Counted from the first letter of the stretch, positions 52,603 to 62,789 are shown. The stretch is DNA of 64,000 nt from CAZNPU01 sp964575335 (GCA_964575335.1 CAZNPU010000003.1:1-64000), one strand, 5' to 3'. Notes: generated from the letters alone by a model not told the origin. Translations and numbers: made by a program.

Positions 52603-53613
52603 ATGAACATCATGCACTGTGCAATTACTGCAATCGCGCTGAGCGCTCTTGTATTGTTGACCGGCTGCCGGCAGTCGATGCGAGATCGGGATGCTGCGCT
52701 CGGCCCATCATCAGCCACCGTTGACGCGAATCGCTCAAGCAGTTCGGCGCAGCAGCCGCCGGCGGATGCGGAACCAGTCGCGCACGAAAGCCAGCACGCT
52801 CGCTTCCACGATCAATCAACTGCGAACGATGGCAGCCCAGCACATGGCGAGCAGCGTGCGATGCCCGATGATGATTCAGAGGAATCGCAGCCACGCGCAG
52901 ATCAGGCCGAAGGCGTACCGGGAGATGTGTCTGTTGCAAAAACAACGACACCATCGCCCCCGGTACGCAGGGTTGAGCCTTTTCCCGGCATTACCGTTGT
53001 GCTGAGCCAGCACGGGCAGTCATCGGTTGAAGTGGCTGGCGAAGTCTGCATCGAAGCCGGCTGGTTGGAGCAGATCGCCTGTTCGCCAAACACGCGCGAA
53101 CACGAAGCGCTGGTGGTGGTGAAAGCCAGGCCAAGCCACGTTCACGCAGCGCTGCTGATGGCTGGATTTGAGGCAGGATCGCCGGGGCGGTGGACGTATG
53201 AAGACAACGAGCTGCACTTTGTCGAGCCGAAAGGCGATCCGCTGGCCATTACGGTGCGCTACATCACAAGCGGCGGTGAGAACGGCGAACCGATGACGGT
53301 CGAACACGACATCCGCCAGTGGATCATGGATGCAGCGAACAATCAGAGGTTTCCATCTGATCCGTGGATCTTTGCGGGGTCGTTGTTCCGCACCAATCCG
53401 CCATCAATGGGGCCGGGCGAGCACTATGTGGCGGACATGACCGGTTCGCTGATCGGGCTGGTGACCTTTGGCGATGAGGTGATCGGATTCTCTCGCGTTC
53501 TGGCGGATCAGGTCGAGGTGCAGGCGCCGGAGTGGCAGGCCAACACCGCTGCATTGCCGCCGATTGGAACGCCTGTGACGCTGGTGATTCAGCGAGCTGA
53601 TCGCGAGCCGTAG
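52603..53613 (+). CDS. YdjY-domain lipoprotein
   Basis: 336 residues from the ATG at 52603; a GTG two codons earlier is also in frame. Lipobox in ALSALVLLTGC. A disordered Ser/Ala/Asp/Glu/His-rich spacer covers about 25-125. The C-terminal domain has HEALVVVKARPSHVHAALLM, AGFEAGSPGRW and WIFAGSLFRT, the pattern of YdjY-like proteins of unknown function found in planctomycetes. Downstream of the terminator/attenuator at 52519-52555, which may control it. Confidence 0.82.
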   Translation: MNIMHCAITAIALSALVLLTGCRQSMRDRDAALGPSSATVDANRSSSSAQQPPADAEPVAHESQHARFHDQSTANDGSPAHGEQRAMPDDDSEESQPRADQAEGVPGDVSVAKTTTPSPPVRRVEPFPGITVVLSQHGQSSVEVAGEVCIEAGWLEQIACSPNTREHEALVVVKARPSHVHAALLMAGFEAGSPGRWTYEDNELHFVEPKGDPLAITVRYITSGGENGEPMTVEHDIRQWIMDAANNQRFPSDPWIFAGSLFRTNPPSMGPGEHYVADMTGSLIGLVTFGDEVIGFSRVLADQVEVQAPEWQANTAALPPIGTPVTLVIQRADREP

Positions 53614-53658
53614 CGGAAGGAAACGCCATACCCAGCGGCACAGGCGTGTTTGGGCGTC

Positions 53659-54204
53659 TTACCCTTGCGGGCATTTGGTTATGCTGCGCCCTCGATCACT
53701 GCTGCTGCCGGCTCGACTGTCATCGCGGCTGCGCGACGGTTGCGGAGTCCGGCCGAAGCGCTCCTGATCTCGATCTCGCTGCAGCAGTTCGCTGCGTGCT
53801 GGCGAGATATCTCGATCAGGAAGGGGGAGCCATTGTGCGTTTATTTCAGGCATTGTTCTCGTCGCCGAGTCGATGCCGCCTTTCAACTGCCCAGCGTTGT
53901 GAGCGTTCTTCACGCGGCCCTGCCTTTGAATCATCGCCAGCAATGCAAGGTTGTCGCGATCCTGCGAAACGCTGGCCAGCAGTCCTCCTCTGATGGACTG
54001 ATCTTTGACGCCGACGATTCCAGCAGAGGCGAGATAGCGCACGTCTGCATCGCCTCCTCCGATGCGTTCCGGGTTGGCCAGGTCAGCCCCCGGGACTTCG
54101 GCTCCCGGAATCTCCGCAACCGGCGGCGGCTGCTTGAGCACATCTTCATTCAACGGGTCTCGATCCTGAAATGGGTTCTTACTCGGTCGGCCTGCATGAG
54201 CCAT
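53659..54204 (-). CDS. Hypothetical hydrophilic protein
   Basis: 181 residues from the ATG at 54204, with AGGA rather far (13 bases) upstream. Pro/Asp/Arg-rich; no signal peptide or membrane helix. Phrases such as QPPPVAEIPGAEVPGADLAN and a C-terminal Arg/Ser-rich tail suggest partial disorder. No family recognised. A similar-length open frame exists on the opposite strand. I prefer this strand because the product is hydrophilic with a coherent composition, but the call is tentative. Confidence 0.5.
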   Translation of the reverse strand: MAHAGRPSKNPFQDRDPLNEDVLKQPPPVAEIPGAEVPGADLANPERIGGGDADVRYLASAGIVGVKDQSIRGGLLASVSQDRDNLALLAMIQRQGRVKNAHNAGQLKGGIDSATRTMPEINAQWLPLPDRDISPARSELLQRDRDQERFGRTPQPSRSRDDSRAGSSSDRGRSITKCPQG

Positions 54205-54341
54205 AATTGTTTTCAAATCCTGTTTTCAAGTGTGAAGTAAAGGTGACAGATGGTGACGAAACGCCAACGCGCACACGCCAATGCGTTTGGCGATGCGGAG
54301 CTCGGTGAAACTCACTGAGTGCCTGGGCATGATCTCTCGCG

Positions 54342-55208
54342 TCACGGCGTGCGTACCTGTTCTCGCATTCGAATCGGTTCAGCGACCGGATCGAACAACT
54401 CCGGATCGTGCGAGCAGATGATCCTGACATCGGCGCTGTGTTCCGCAGCCAGTTCGCGCAGCCGGCGCTGGTTCGCCAGACGCTCTTGTCGGTCGTATTG
54501 AAAGACGTTCTGATAGACGCGCAATCCGATCGGGCTGCGGCGAAGCAAAGGATTGAACTCGGCATGATGAAATACCGCATCGCCTGCATGCAGCAGCCAG
54601 CCATGAGGCGTATTCACCGCAACGCCGCAGTGGCCGCGTGTGTGGCCCGGCAGCGGCACCAGCAACACTTCGGGTGACATGCCGCGCTCTGCGATCGTGC
54701 TGACCGCTTCAAAGCCCATCCATCGCTCACCGTGCAAACCATGCAACACCCAGTGGGGGTGGTGGGCAAACTGCGGCCGCGCGTAGCGGCGCTTATCCAT
54801 GAAGGTCTGCGGATGCATGGCCTGTTCATGCTCCACGCCCAGCACGTGGACTTGCGCGTGCGGAAAATCCGCCAGCCCGCCTGCATGATCGAAATCCAGA
54901 TGCGTCAGGACGATGTGCCGCACGTCTTCCGCATCAAAGCCCATCGCCTCAACTTGACGGATTGCGGTTTCTTCCATGCGAAGCTGCGCCTGGTTGATGA
55001 TCTGCCACAATCGCCCCGGCAGTCGCTGCATGGGTTGAGCGATGTCGCCCGTGCCCAGACCGGTGTCAACCAGAACTAGCCCGACGTCCGTTTCGATGAG
55101 CAGGCAGTGGCATACCAATCGCCCTCGCTCAAAGAGACTGCCCCGCCCGTTTATGAGCCTGGCCGCCATCGGGCAGAACGTTCCGCAGTTCAAGCTATGT
55201 ACGCGCAT
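54342..55208 (-). CDS. MBL-fold metallo-hydrolase (lactonase-like)
   Basis: 288 residues. The metal-binding motif THLDFDHAGG lies near residue 105, a further His ligand in PLPGHTRGHCGV, Asp in LLHAGDAVFHHAEF, and a final His in ICSHDPELFDP; all ligands for a dinuclear site are present. The start SLNCGTFCPMAARLING and the phrase VCHCLLIETDVGLVLVDTGLG fit AttM/AhlD-type hydrolases. Substrate not deducible; N-acyl-homoserine lactonase activity is only one option. Confidence 0.92.
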   Translation of the reverse strand: MRVHSLNCGTFCPMAARLINGRGSLFERGRLVCHCLLIETDVGLVLVDTGLGTGDIAQPMQRLPGRLWQIINQAQLRMEETAIRQVEAMGFDAEDVRHIVLTHLDFDHAGGLADFPHAQVHVLGVEHEQAMHPQTFMDKRRYARPQFAHHPHWVLHGLHGERWMGFEAVSTIAERGMSPEVLLVPLPGHTRGHCGVAVNTPHGWLLHAGDAVFHHAEFNPLLRRSPIGLRVYQNVFQYDRQERLANQRRLRELAAEHSADVRIICSHDPELFDPVAEPIRMREQVRTP

Positions 55209-55603
55209 ACTCGTTCCATCCCTGGACGAAACGATGGATGACGCGGAACCTCATGCGCCGCCACGCAGCCAGCATTCTCGTCGCACGAGGCTAACTCGTT
55301 GCGTTTCAGCCCGTTGCGTTGCGCTCAAGGTTCACATCCATCGTCTGCGCAATCATATGAAGCGCATCGCAGGAGCCGAGTTCAACACTCCCTTCAGGCT
55401 GCTGGCCCTTCAATCCTGCGAAGTGATGTGCCAAATTGCGTGTGAATACCTAAGCAAAAGACATGAGACACGTGCAGGCACGGCAGCGCATCACATGATG
55501 CGCGCAGTGACAATCATCTCCTCTGCGCAACTGACCCGCTCGTTTGTTGTTGATGATCACCCGGCTTATTCGACCAGTTGGCTTGAGGCTTGCGCGCAGG
55601 CGG
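55209..55603. other. Intergenic region, no gene supported
   Basis: 395 bases upstream of the MBL-fold gene. A long plus-strand open frame runs through it and through both neighbouring genes, but its product is low-quality (His/Arg/Ser-rich, no pattern), so it is treated as a shadow. Confidence 0.5.
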
Positions 55604-55861
55604 TTACAGCATCTTGCCCCAGCCTTCATCAAGCGCCAGCTTCCATTTCTCCGACACCTCATCGCGCTTCCTTAGCAGCGGATCGAGCGCATCTGTCAGG
55701 AATTGTGGTTCATAACCCACGACGCCTTGCGTACTCTTGTCGCCCCATTCAATGCACATCGACTCCAGTTCATTGCAGATCGACGCATATTCAGCAGCAT
55801 ACGACTGGTAATGGTCTTCAACGATTTCCATTGATTCGGAATCAAGCTCGCTGCAATGCAT
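55604..55861 (-). CDS. Hypothetical small acidic protein
   Basis: 85 residues from the ATG at 55861; the frame continues to 55921. Acidic and helical (MEIVEDHYQSYAAEYASICN, ELESMCIEWGD, LLRKRDEVSEKWKLALDEGW). No signal peptide. No family recognised. Composition is more protein-like than that of other frames in this poorly coding region. Confidence 0.5.
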   Translation of the reverse strand: MHCSELDSESMEIVEDHYQSYAAEYASICNELESMCIEWGDKSTQGVVGYEPQFLTDALDPLLRKRDEVSEKWKLALDEGWGKML

Positions 55862-56308
55862 CAGCGAATCAAACAGCGAATGTTGTGAAATGCATAACGC
55901 CCCCGGCACACAGGATGGCAACTGCTGAATCAGTCAACAGCCCGTCGATCGCATAGCAATGTATGGCAATGGCGACGGCTTTGTTCAATTACACTGGAAA
56001 ATCAGGCAGTGACCAACCGCACAATTCACCGATCGGGCGTTTGGAGTAAGAGAATTGTCTGACGCAAAGCTTGCGATTATCTGTGTTGATTTTTTCAATC
56101 CGCTGCGTACGTACTCCTGTAGCCTGAGGAGACAAAGGCCATACGACTCCAGCGCATCTCAAGTTCGCACGGCTTCGACCTCGCGGAGCGTCTGGACAGC
56201 ATGCAAACCGTTTGCTCTCTATGATTTGCGGTGATCAGAAAAGCGTGCTGCTGGGATACGTGTGCCCCCCACAGTTGCGATCATCAATCAATACGATGGA
56301 GGACTGCC
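55862..56308. other. Intergenic region upstream of the penicillin acylase-like gene
   Basis: 447 bases between divergent genes. It has A/T-rich stretches and presumably promoters for both, but no single convincing -35/-10 pair, terminator or RNA was seen. Confidence 0.5.
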
Positions 56309-58786
56309 GTGCAGTTGATGAGGCGAAGACCAATGGCTCTATGGACAGTGTCGTTGACGCTGCTGTGCATGGCGCAACATCTGATGGCTGATGGAGATGC
56401 TGCCAGCGGCTTCGGCGCGGTGAACTGGCAGGCCATGACCCAATCGCTGCCTCGCGTGCAGGGGCAGGCGGTAATACAGGGACTTGAAGCGGCCGTTGAA
56501 ATTTCGCGCGATGACATCGGCGTACCGGTGATTCGCGCTGAAAGCTTCGAAGATGCCTGTCGCGCTCAGGGCTTTCTGCACGCACAGGATCGTTTTTTTC
56601 AGATGGACGGCCTGCGCCGAATGGCGGCGGGCGAACTGGCGGAGCTGGTCGGCCCACATGGGCTGTGGATGGATCGCCAGTACCGCGTCTTCGGCTTCCG
56701 CCGGCTTTCTGAGCAGATGCTGCAGCAACTGCCTGAACGCCATGTCAGGATGCTGCGCGCCTATGCCGAGGGCGTCAATGCTGGCCTGGCCGATCTCAAG
56801 GCGCCGCCGCCGGAATACGTCGTGCTGAACGCCGAGCCTGAACCGTGGCGTGTTGAAGACAGCCTGCTGGTGGGGTACGTGCTGTTTGACATGCTGCATT
56901 TTGATGTGCGGTTTGAGCCGTCGATGGGCATAATGCAGGAAGCGCTGTCGCCTGAAATATTTGCGTTTCTTACCCCGCTGGCTTCACGGTGGGATGTGCC
57001 GCTGACGGGGCGGGATGAAGAACTGGCAATGGCCGAACTGCCCGGTCCGGATGTGGTGAATCTGCGGGAAGCCGAGCCGTTGAGCGTTGACTGGCAGCGT
57101 GATCGAATGCTGCTGCATGAACTTGAGGACTGGCCCCCGGCGGTGCTCGGATCAAACAACTGGGCGGTAGCCGGATCGCGCAGCGTGCATGGCGGCGCCA
57201 TTCTTGCCAACGATCCGCACCTGCCGATCAGTGTGCCGAACGTCTGGTACCGCGTGCAGATGCACTGGAATGGCGGGCAATGGATTGGCGCTTCGCTGCC
57301 CGGCGTGCCGGGTGTACTCATCGGCAGCAACGGCCATGTCGCATGGGGATTCACCAATACCGCAGGCGATTTTCAGGATCTGATCATCATCGATGTCGAT
57401 CCTGAAAATCCCGATCGCTATCGCACGCCTGAAGGGTGGGAAAACTTCGGCCAGCGGGTTGAAACCATCAAAGTGCGCGGCGGCGACGATCACACGCTGC
57501 ATATTCGCACCACGCGCTGGGGCGCGGTGACGCATCTCGACTGGAAACGCCGGCCGATGGTCCTGAAGTGGACAGCACTCGATCCGTCGATGGTGAACGT
57601 GGACATCTTCGATATGGCGCACGCGCGCAATGTTGAAGAAGCGCTCGAAATCGGCCGCCGATGGTGGGGGCCGTCGCAGAATCTGGTCGTTGCGGATCAT
57701 GAGGGCCGCATTGGTTGGATCGTGACCGGGTATTTGCCCCAACGCCAGGGGTTCGACGGGCGCGTGCCCATGTGTTGGGCCGACGGAGATATCGGATGGC
57801 GCGGTCCGTTGCCCGAAACGCAGCGGCCGATGCTGCTTGATCCACCGGACGGCGTGTTGTTTACCGCCAACAATCGCACCTGCGACATTGATTCAGCGCA
57901 GCGCATCGGCTCACTGTACGACGTGGCCCTGCGGGCATTTCGCATTCATGAAATGCTCAATGGCGATCGTGAGAAAAAGTTCTCCGAGCGCGATCTGCTC
58001 AACATGCAGCTCGATACACGCAGCATCGTGCATGATTTTTATCGCGATCTCATTTTGAAGTTGACCGCTGAATATGCGGATGCTGATGCGGATGGCGCAG
58101 ATACAGACAGTGACGAAGCGGCGGCCTTTCGTCAGATCCGCAAACTGGCGGAAGAATGGAACGGCGCTGCTGATGCGGATCAGGTTGGATATCGGCTGCT
58201 TCGGTTTTATCGCCAGGCATTGCGCGATGCGGTGCTGGCCCCGCTGCTTGAGCCGGTTCGCCGAATGCATCCAGCGTTTTATTACATGTGGTTGATGGAA
58301 GAAGAGCCGGTGCGCCGCATTCTCGAAGCCCAGCCCATGCATCTGTTGCCGCAGCCCTATGAAAGCTGGGAAGCAATGCTGCGCGATCGGTTGCTGTATG
58401 CATTTGGACTCATGACCGATGAGCGGCGCGGGCTGGACCCTACATCGCCCTGGGGCGAAGCCAACCGCATTGTGATCCGTCATCCGCTTTCAGAAGCAGC
58501 GCCGGCGCTGAGCGCAGTGCTCGACATGCCGCGCGATCCGATGAGCGGCGACCGCCAGACCGTGCGGGTGACGACGCAGGCGTTCAGTGCGAGCTTGCGT
58601 ATGGTGGTCAGCCCCGGCCGCGAGGAGCAGGGGCTGTTCCACATGCCGTGCGGCCAGTCGGGCCATCCACTGTCGCAGCATTACCGAAGCAGCCACGCCG
58701 CATGGGTTCATGGCCGCGCGACGCCGTTTCTTGCCGGCCATCCCGAGAGCCGCCTGCGACTGGTGCCAGCAGAGCAGCAGGAGTGA
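56309..58786 (+). CDS. Penicillin acylase-family Ntn-hydrolase, exported
   Basis: 825 residues from a GTG at 56309 with GGAGG six bases upstream. Signal peptide (MALWTVSLTLLCMAQHLMA). The alpha-chain region has GVPVIRAESFEDACRAQGF, HAQDRFFQMDGLRRMAAGEL. Autoproteolysis would free Ser in LGSNNWAVAGSRS (near residue 275), followed by LANDPHLPISVPNVWY, all family hallmarks. Beta-chain phrases GFTNTAGDFQDLI and LFTANNRTCDID follow. Periplasmic amide hydrolase; substrates (acyl-homoserine lactones, beta-lactams, N-acyl amino acids) not deducible. An Asp-rich loop (DADADGADTDSDE) near residue 595 is unusual. Confidence 0.93.
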   Translation: MQLMRRRPMALWTVSLTLLCMAQHLMADGDAASGFGAVNWQAMTQSLPRVQGQAVIQGLEAAVEISRDDIGVPVIRAESFEDACRAQGFLHAQDRFFQMDGLRRMAAGELAELVGPHGLWMDRQYRVFGFRRLSEQMLQQLPERHVRMLRAYAEGVNAGLADLKAPPPEYVVLNAEPEPWRVEDSLLVGYVLFDMLHFDVRFEPSMGIMQEALSPEIFAFLTPLASRWDVPLTGRDEELAMAELPGPDVVNLREAEPLSVDWQRDRMLLHELEDWPPAVLGSNNWAVAGSRSVHGGAILANDPHLPISVPNVWYRVQMHWNGGQWIGASLPGVPGVLIGSNGHVAWGFTNTAGDFQDLIIIDVDPENPDRYRTPEGWENFGQRVETIKVRGGDDHTLHIRTTRWGAVTHLDWKRRPMVLKWTALDPSMVNVDIFDMAHARNVEEALEIGRRWWGPSQNLVVADHEGRIGWIVTGYLPQRQGFDGRVPMCWADGDIGWRGPLPETQRPMLLDPPDGVLFTANNRTCDIDSAQRIGSLYDVALRAFRIHEMLNGDREKKFSERDLLNMQLDTRSIVHDFYRDLILKLTAEYADADADGADTDSDEAAAFRQIRKLAEEWNGAADADQVGYRLLRFYRQALRDAVLAPLLEPVRRMHPAFYYMWLMEEEPVRRILEAQPMHLLPQPYESWEAMLRDRLLYAFGLMTDERRGLDPTSPWGEANRIVIRHPLSEAAPALSAVLDMPRDPMSGDRQTVRVTTQAFSASLRMVVSPGREEQGLFHMPCGQSGHPLSQHYRSSHAAWVHGRATPFLAGHPESRLRLVPAEQQE

Positions 58787-58892
58787 GCGCGGGCGCGTCC
58801 AGCGCGCACAATGACTGCGGCAGCAGCCTGGAAACAGCGGCAGAAATCGGATTCGTGCGTCCGGCGCGTTTCTGAGCCGCCTTTTAGCCTGC

Positions 58893-60002
58893 TTAGCCTG
58901 CCAGCAGCGGCTCAAACTCGAGTTGATGCGCCTCGGCGACGGGCTTGTTGGTCAGCGTGCCGCGATTCATGTTGATTGCATTGGCAAAATGCGGATCCAT
59001 CTTGGCCAGCGTGTCCGGGCCGAATTTGGCCAGCTTGACGACCCACGGCAACGTGGCGTTGGTCAGCGACTGCGTGGAGGTGCGGGCAACCGCGCCGGGC
59101 ATGTTGCCCACGCAGTAATGCACGACGCCATCGACGGTGTAGATGGGATCGGAATGCGTGGTGACGCGTGCGGTTTCGACGCAGCCGCCCTGATCGATCG
59201 CCACATCGACAATGACCGCTCCCTGCTTCATGTGGCTCAGATCTTCGCGAGTGACAAGCTTGGGCGCCTTTGCGCCGGGAATCAGGACGGCGCCGACGAC
59301 AAGATCCGCCCATCGCAGACGCTCGCGAATGGCCTGCGGGTCGCTGTACACCACATCGACATTGGCGGGCATGATGTCGTCAAGCATGCGCAGGCGATCG
59401 AGGTTGATGTCGAGAATGACCACATGCGCGCCCATGCCCGCCGCCACCTTCGCAGCGCAGGTGCCCACCACGCCGCCGCCAAGAATCAGCACGTGTCCGG
59501 GTTCCACGCCCGGCACGCCGCCCAGCAGAATGCCGCGCCCGCCTTGGGGGCGTTCGAGATATTTGGCGCCTTCCTGCACGGAGAGCTTGCCGGCGATTTC
59601 GCTCATGGGCGTCAGGAGCGGCAGAGAGCCCCGATTGTCGGTCAACGTTTCGTACGCGATGGCGATGCACTTGCTGTTGAGGCATCCAAGGGTCAGATCG
59701 CGGTCAGCTGCGAAATGGAAGTACGTGAAGACCGTCTGGTCTTCTCGAATCATTGGAATTTCGTGCGGCTGGGGCTCTTTGACCTTGACGATCATCTCCG
59801 CCTCAGCCCAGACGTCGGCGGCGGTGGGAACAATTCGAGCGCCTGCCGCGTCATACTGCTCGTCGGGGAATCCGCTGCCCTCGCCCGCACCGGATTGCAC
59901 CAGCACCGTGTGGCCTTGTTTGACAAGCACTTCCGCGCCAACTGGACGCAACCCGACACGATATTCATCTTTCTTCACTTCAGTGGGAACGCCGACGATC
60001 AT
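58893..60002 (-). CDS. ald: Alanine dehydrogenase
   Basis: NAD-dependent oxidative deamination of L-alanine to pyruvate and ammonia, or the reverse. 369 residues from the ATG at 60002 (MIVGVPTEVKKDEYRVGL); the frame upstream to 60041 lacks similarity. YFHFAADRDL with catalytic His, IAYETLTDNRGSLPLLTPMSEIAGKLS, the Rossmann motif VLILGGGVVGTCAAKVAAGM, DVAIDQGGCVETAR and GNMPGAVARTSTQSLTNATL are family signatures. Diverges from the next gene with about 215 bases between. No riboswitch was recognised in that gap. Confidence 0.95.
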   Translation of the reverse strand: MIVGVPTEVKKDEYRVGLRPVGAEVLVKQGHTVLVQSGAGEGSGFPDEQYDAAGARIVPTAADVWAEAEMIVKVKEPQPHEIPMIREDQTVFTYFHFAADRDLTLGCLNSKCIAIAYETLTDNRGSLPLLTPMSEIAGKLSVQEGAKYLERPQGGRGILLGGVPGVEPGHVLILGGGVVGTCAAKVAAGMGAHVVILDINLDRLRMLDDIMPANVDVVYSDPQAIRERLRWADLVVGAVLIPGAKAPKLVTREDLSHMKQGAVIVDVAIDQGGCVETARVTTHSDPIYTVDGVVHYCVGNMPGAVARTSTQSLTNATLPWVVKLAKFGPDTLAKMDPHFANAINMNRGTLTNKPVAEAHQLEFEPLLAG

Positions 60003-60219
60003 TGCACAGGTCTCCAAAAAAACACACGAGCTGCAGATCATACCGGGCAGCAGCCGGACGTGCTTGGAACCGGATGCATGAAGCCCGCCCGCAGCATGGT
60101 TTTTTGGTACGATGAATCGTTCAGGTCAGCATCCGGGGGGTGTCCGAGGCGGCGGCGTTCCGCTTGCGGGCCGACGAAGCTGGCTGAAATGACTTTACGT
60201 TCTTCAAGGAATGGATCGC

Positions 60220-61710
60220 ATGAAACGAGATTGCGTCGCCGTCTGGATACTTTTCAGCTTGTGCATGGCCGTCATGTTTGCCACCCGTGCATCGGCTGCC
60301 GACCAGAGCCGCTTGGTTGCTGATGTGCTGAAGAAACTCAACGATCATGCGTCGGTGCGCGGCAGTGAAGAGATCAAGAGCTACAAGATTCTCTTTGATG
60401 CCTATCTGGAAATGACTCCGCCGCCGTTTCCGATCGGACCGGACTTCAACATCGGAACCATTCATCCGAAAATGTCCGACTGGAGCCGCGTGAGCGGGTG
60501 GGCGGAGTCGAACCCGAAGATGGCTCAGGCGATCCTGCGGAGCAAGGAAAAGAGCATTCTGGGCTTGCCCTATGGCACCGAGGGGCTGAGCCAGTCATAT
60601 GTGGCTGCGGGACTGGTGGCGAACGTGGGTGAAGGCGGAACGCTGCGACGCATTGATTTCCCGTATCTCAAAGCGCTGGACACGATTGCAGCGTTCGGAG
60701 CGGCTGAAACATACCGCCTGATGGAAGCCGGCCGGTCGCAGGAAGCGCTTAACCTGGCGATCTCGCTGGCGTTTGTTGCCAGACAGGCATGCGATCGCGA
60801 GTTTCTGACGGAGAAGCTGCACGCCATTTCGCTGCTGTCGAACGTGCTTTCGAACATGCGCGATGTGATGTATCTCTACCAGGAGAAGATCAGTGCAGAT
60901 CAGTATTCGCGACTGGCGACGCATGAACTTCCGTATCTGCGTCCTGATCGTGCCCGGCTTTTTATGCCCGAAGCCGATCGCATCGTCGCCGAGGCATTGA
61001 TTCAGGAAATCTTCGACGCCAGGAGCGGCATGCCCGATCCGCAGAAGTTTGCTGAGACGTTTGCGGAGATTCAGTCCAAAGACAAGCCGCTGACGAGGTT
61101 TGGCGCCGCCAAGCGCTGGCGGATGATTGCAGCGATTCACGGCAGTCTTGATGCGTCGCGGGAACGCCTGCAGTTGATCTACGACGACTGGTGGCGTCGC
61201 TGGCGGATCGAGCCGCATAATCCGCTGCTTGATTTCCCGACGCAGTTTGAGCGTATCAATCCCATTCGCTACGCAGCGGTTGTCTTCACGCTGCAGGATA
61301 TCGAGGCGATTTTTGACGTTCGCAATCAGCTGATCGTGGAGGTGAACGGCACCGCAGTGGCTGCCGGCGTCTGCGCGTACAAGAAGACCTTCGGGAACTA
61401 CCCCGATCAGGCCAAGATGGCCTACACGCAGTTCATGCGGATTCTCTCCGACAGCGATCTGTTCGATCGCGAGACGGGGCCGTTTGGTTATTTCGTGGTG
61501 GGCCGGTCGTACGGCGCCAATGCGCCCTATGCTGTTGATACGCCCTATGGTCGTTTGCACCTGCAGGCCGAGGAGTGCGTGATCTACAGCCGCGGTCAGA
61601 ATCTCAGCGATGATCGGGCTTCGCTGCACTCCGATGACGGGCTTTCGGGCGATATCGTGTTCTGGCCGCCCATCAAGGCGGTCAGTCGCGAGCAGGGGCT
61701 GTTATGGTGA
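60220..61710 (+). CDS. Secreted protein of unknown function
   Basis: 496 residues from the ATG at 60220, with AAGGA nine bases upstream; an ATG three codons earlier is possible. Signal peptide (VWILFSLCMAVMFATRASAA). The mature part is helical with aromatic-rich phrases (SDWSRVSGWAESNPKMAQAI, QLIYDDWWRRWRIEPHNPLL, FGPFGYFVVG-like C-terminal part). It ends in a pilin-unlike segment DGLSGDIVFWPPIKAVSREQ. Similar proteins without function are common in planctomycetes. Lies 56 bases before trxB on the same strand, perhaps co-transcribed. Confidence 0.75.
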   Translation: MKRDCVAVWILFSLCMAVMFATRASAADQSRLVADVLKKLNDHASVRGSEEIKSYKILFDAYLEMTPPPFPIGPDFNIGTIHPKMSDWSRVSGWAESNPKMAQAILRSKEKSILGLPYGTEGLSQSYVAAGLVANVGEGGTLRRIDFPYLKALDTIAAFGAAETYRLMEAGRSQEALNLAISLAFVARQACDREFLTEKLHAISLLSNVLSNMRDVMYLYQEKISADQYSRLATHELPYLRPDRARLFMPEADRIVAEALIQEIFDARSGMPDPQKFAETFAEIQSKDKPLTRFGAAKRWRMIAAIHGSLDASRERLQLIYDDWWRRWRIEPHNPLLDFPTQFERINPIRYAAVVFTLQDIEAIFDVRNQLIVEVNGTAVAAGVCAYKKTFGNYPDQAKMAYTQFMRILSDSDLFDRETGPFGYFVVGRSYGANAPYAVDTPYGRLHLQAEECVIYSRGQNLSDDRASLHSDDGLSGDIVFWPPIKAVSREQGLLW

Positions 61711-61766
61711 TCGGTATTTGTAAAGCCGGTCGGAACAATTGACGTCTTTTGCAGGTTCGAGGTCGT

Positions 61767-62741
61767 ATGTCCGACATCGAAAAGGTTGTCATCATCGGAA
61801 GTGGGCCCGCCGGGTGGACAGCAGCAATCTATGCCGCAAGGGCGAATCTCAATCCCGTGTGCTACGTGGGCGTGCCCAAAGCCGACCCCGCGCCGATGCT
61901 GCCGGGTGGACAACTCATGCTCACAACCGATGTGGAGAACTATCCGGGTTTTCCCAAGGGAATCAGCGGGCCGGAGATGATGAGCCTGTTTCAGCAGCAG
62001 GCCGAGCGATTCGGCACCCGCGTGGTGGGCGAGGATATCACCAGCTGCGACTTCACCAACCGACCGTTTACGCTCAAGACATCGGGCGGCAACGAAGTGC
62101 GCGCCCATGCGGTCATCATTGCGACCGGCGCAACTGCCAACTGGCTTGGCCTGGAAAATGAGCTGCGCCTGGCGCGGACCGGCGGGGGCGTGAGCGCCTG
62201 TGCGGTGTGCGACGGCGCGCTGCCGATTTTCCGCAATCAGCCGCTTGCGGTCGTAGGCGGCGGCGACACCGCCATGGAAGAAGCGACATACCTCGCCAAG
62301 TTCGCTTCCACGGTGTACGTCATTCATCGCCGCAACGAGTTCCGCGCTTCCAAGGCCATGCAGCAGCGGCTGTTCAGCCAGCCCAACGTGAAGGTGCTGT
62401 GGAACAAGGTGGTGGCCGATGTCATCGGCGATGAAAAGGTCGAGGCAGTCATGCTGCGCGACACAATCACCAACGAATTATCACGTCTGGACATCAGGGG
62501 GCTGTTCATCGCCATCGGCCACACGCCCACGACCGGGTTCTTGCGCGACTCGGGGATTGAACTGTTGCCCAGCGGCTATATCAAGCTCGCCGGCCGCAGC
62601 AGTCATACGAATATCGAAGGCGTTTTTGCAGCAGGTGACGTGGCGGATTCTGAATACCGACAGGCCATCACCGCTGCGGGAATGGGATGTCAGGCCGCTA
62701 TCGACGCTGAGCGATGGCTTGGCTCGATCAATCTGCATTGA
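61767..62741 (+). CDS. trxB: Thioredoxin reductase (NADPH)
   Basis: 324 residues from the ATG at 61767, GAGG upstream. FAD site VVIIGSGPAGWTAAIYAARA, redox-active disulfide CAVC in GVSACAVCDGALPIF near residue 145, NADPH site VVGGGDTAMEEATYLA, and the C-terminal FAD motif GVFAAGDVADSEYRQAITAA are all present. Cytoplasmic; keeps thioredoxin reduced. The thioredoxin gene is not in the window. Confidence 0.96.
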   Translation: MSDIEKVVIIGSGPAGWTAAIYAARANLNPVCYVGVPKADPAPMLPGGQLMLTTDVENYPGFPKGISGPEMMSLFQQQAERFGTRVVGEDITSCDFTNRPFTLKTSGGNEVRAHAVIIATGATANWLGLENELRLARTGGGVSACAVCDGALPIFRNQPLAVVGGGDTAMEEATYLAKFASTVYVIHRRNEFRASKAMQQRLFSQPNVKVLWNKVVADVIGDEKVEAVMLRDTITNELSRLDIRGLFIAIGHTPTTGFLRDSGIELLPSGYIKLAGRSSHTNIEGVFAAGDVADSEYRQAITAAGMGCQAAIDAERWLGSINLH

Positions 62742-62789
62742 TGCAGTGAAGTGTTCTGACACTGCTGCCGTGATAAAGGGTGAGCGCGA

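Noticed and set aside
53650..54240. Plus-strand open frame opposite the hypothetical gene at 53659-54204
   Set aside because: Product looks like a shadow (Cys/Arg/His-rich). The minus-strand frame has a more ordinary composition, though neither is certain.
55042..55956. 304-codon plus-strand open frame across the MBL-fold gene start and the next gap
   Set aside because: Low-complexity product rich in His, Arg and Ser, overlaps a clear gene, and has no ribosome binding site.
60003..60219. Glycine or other amino-acid riboswitch before alanine dehydrogenase
   Set aside because: No conserved aptamer blocks could be recognised in the 217-base divergent gap.
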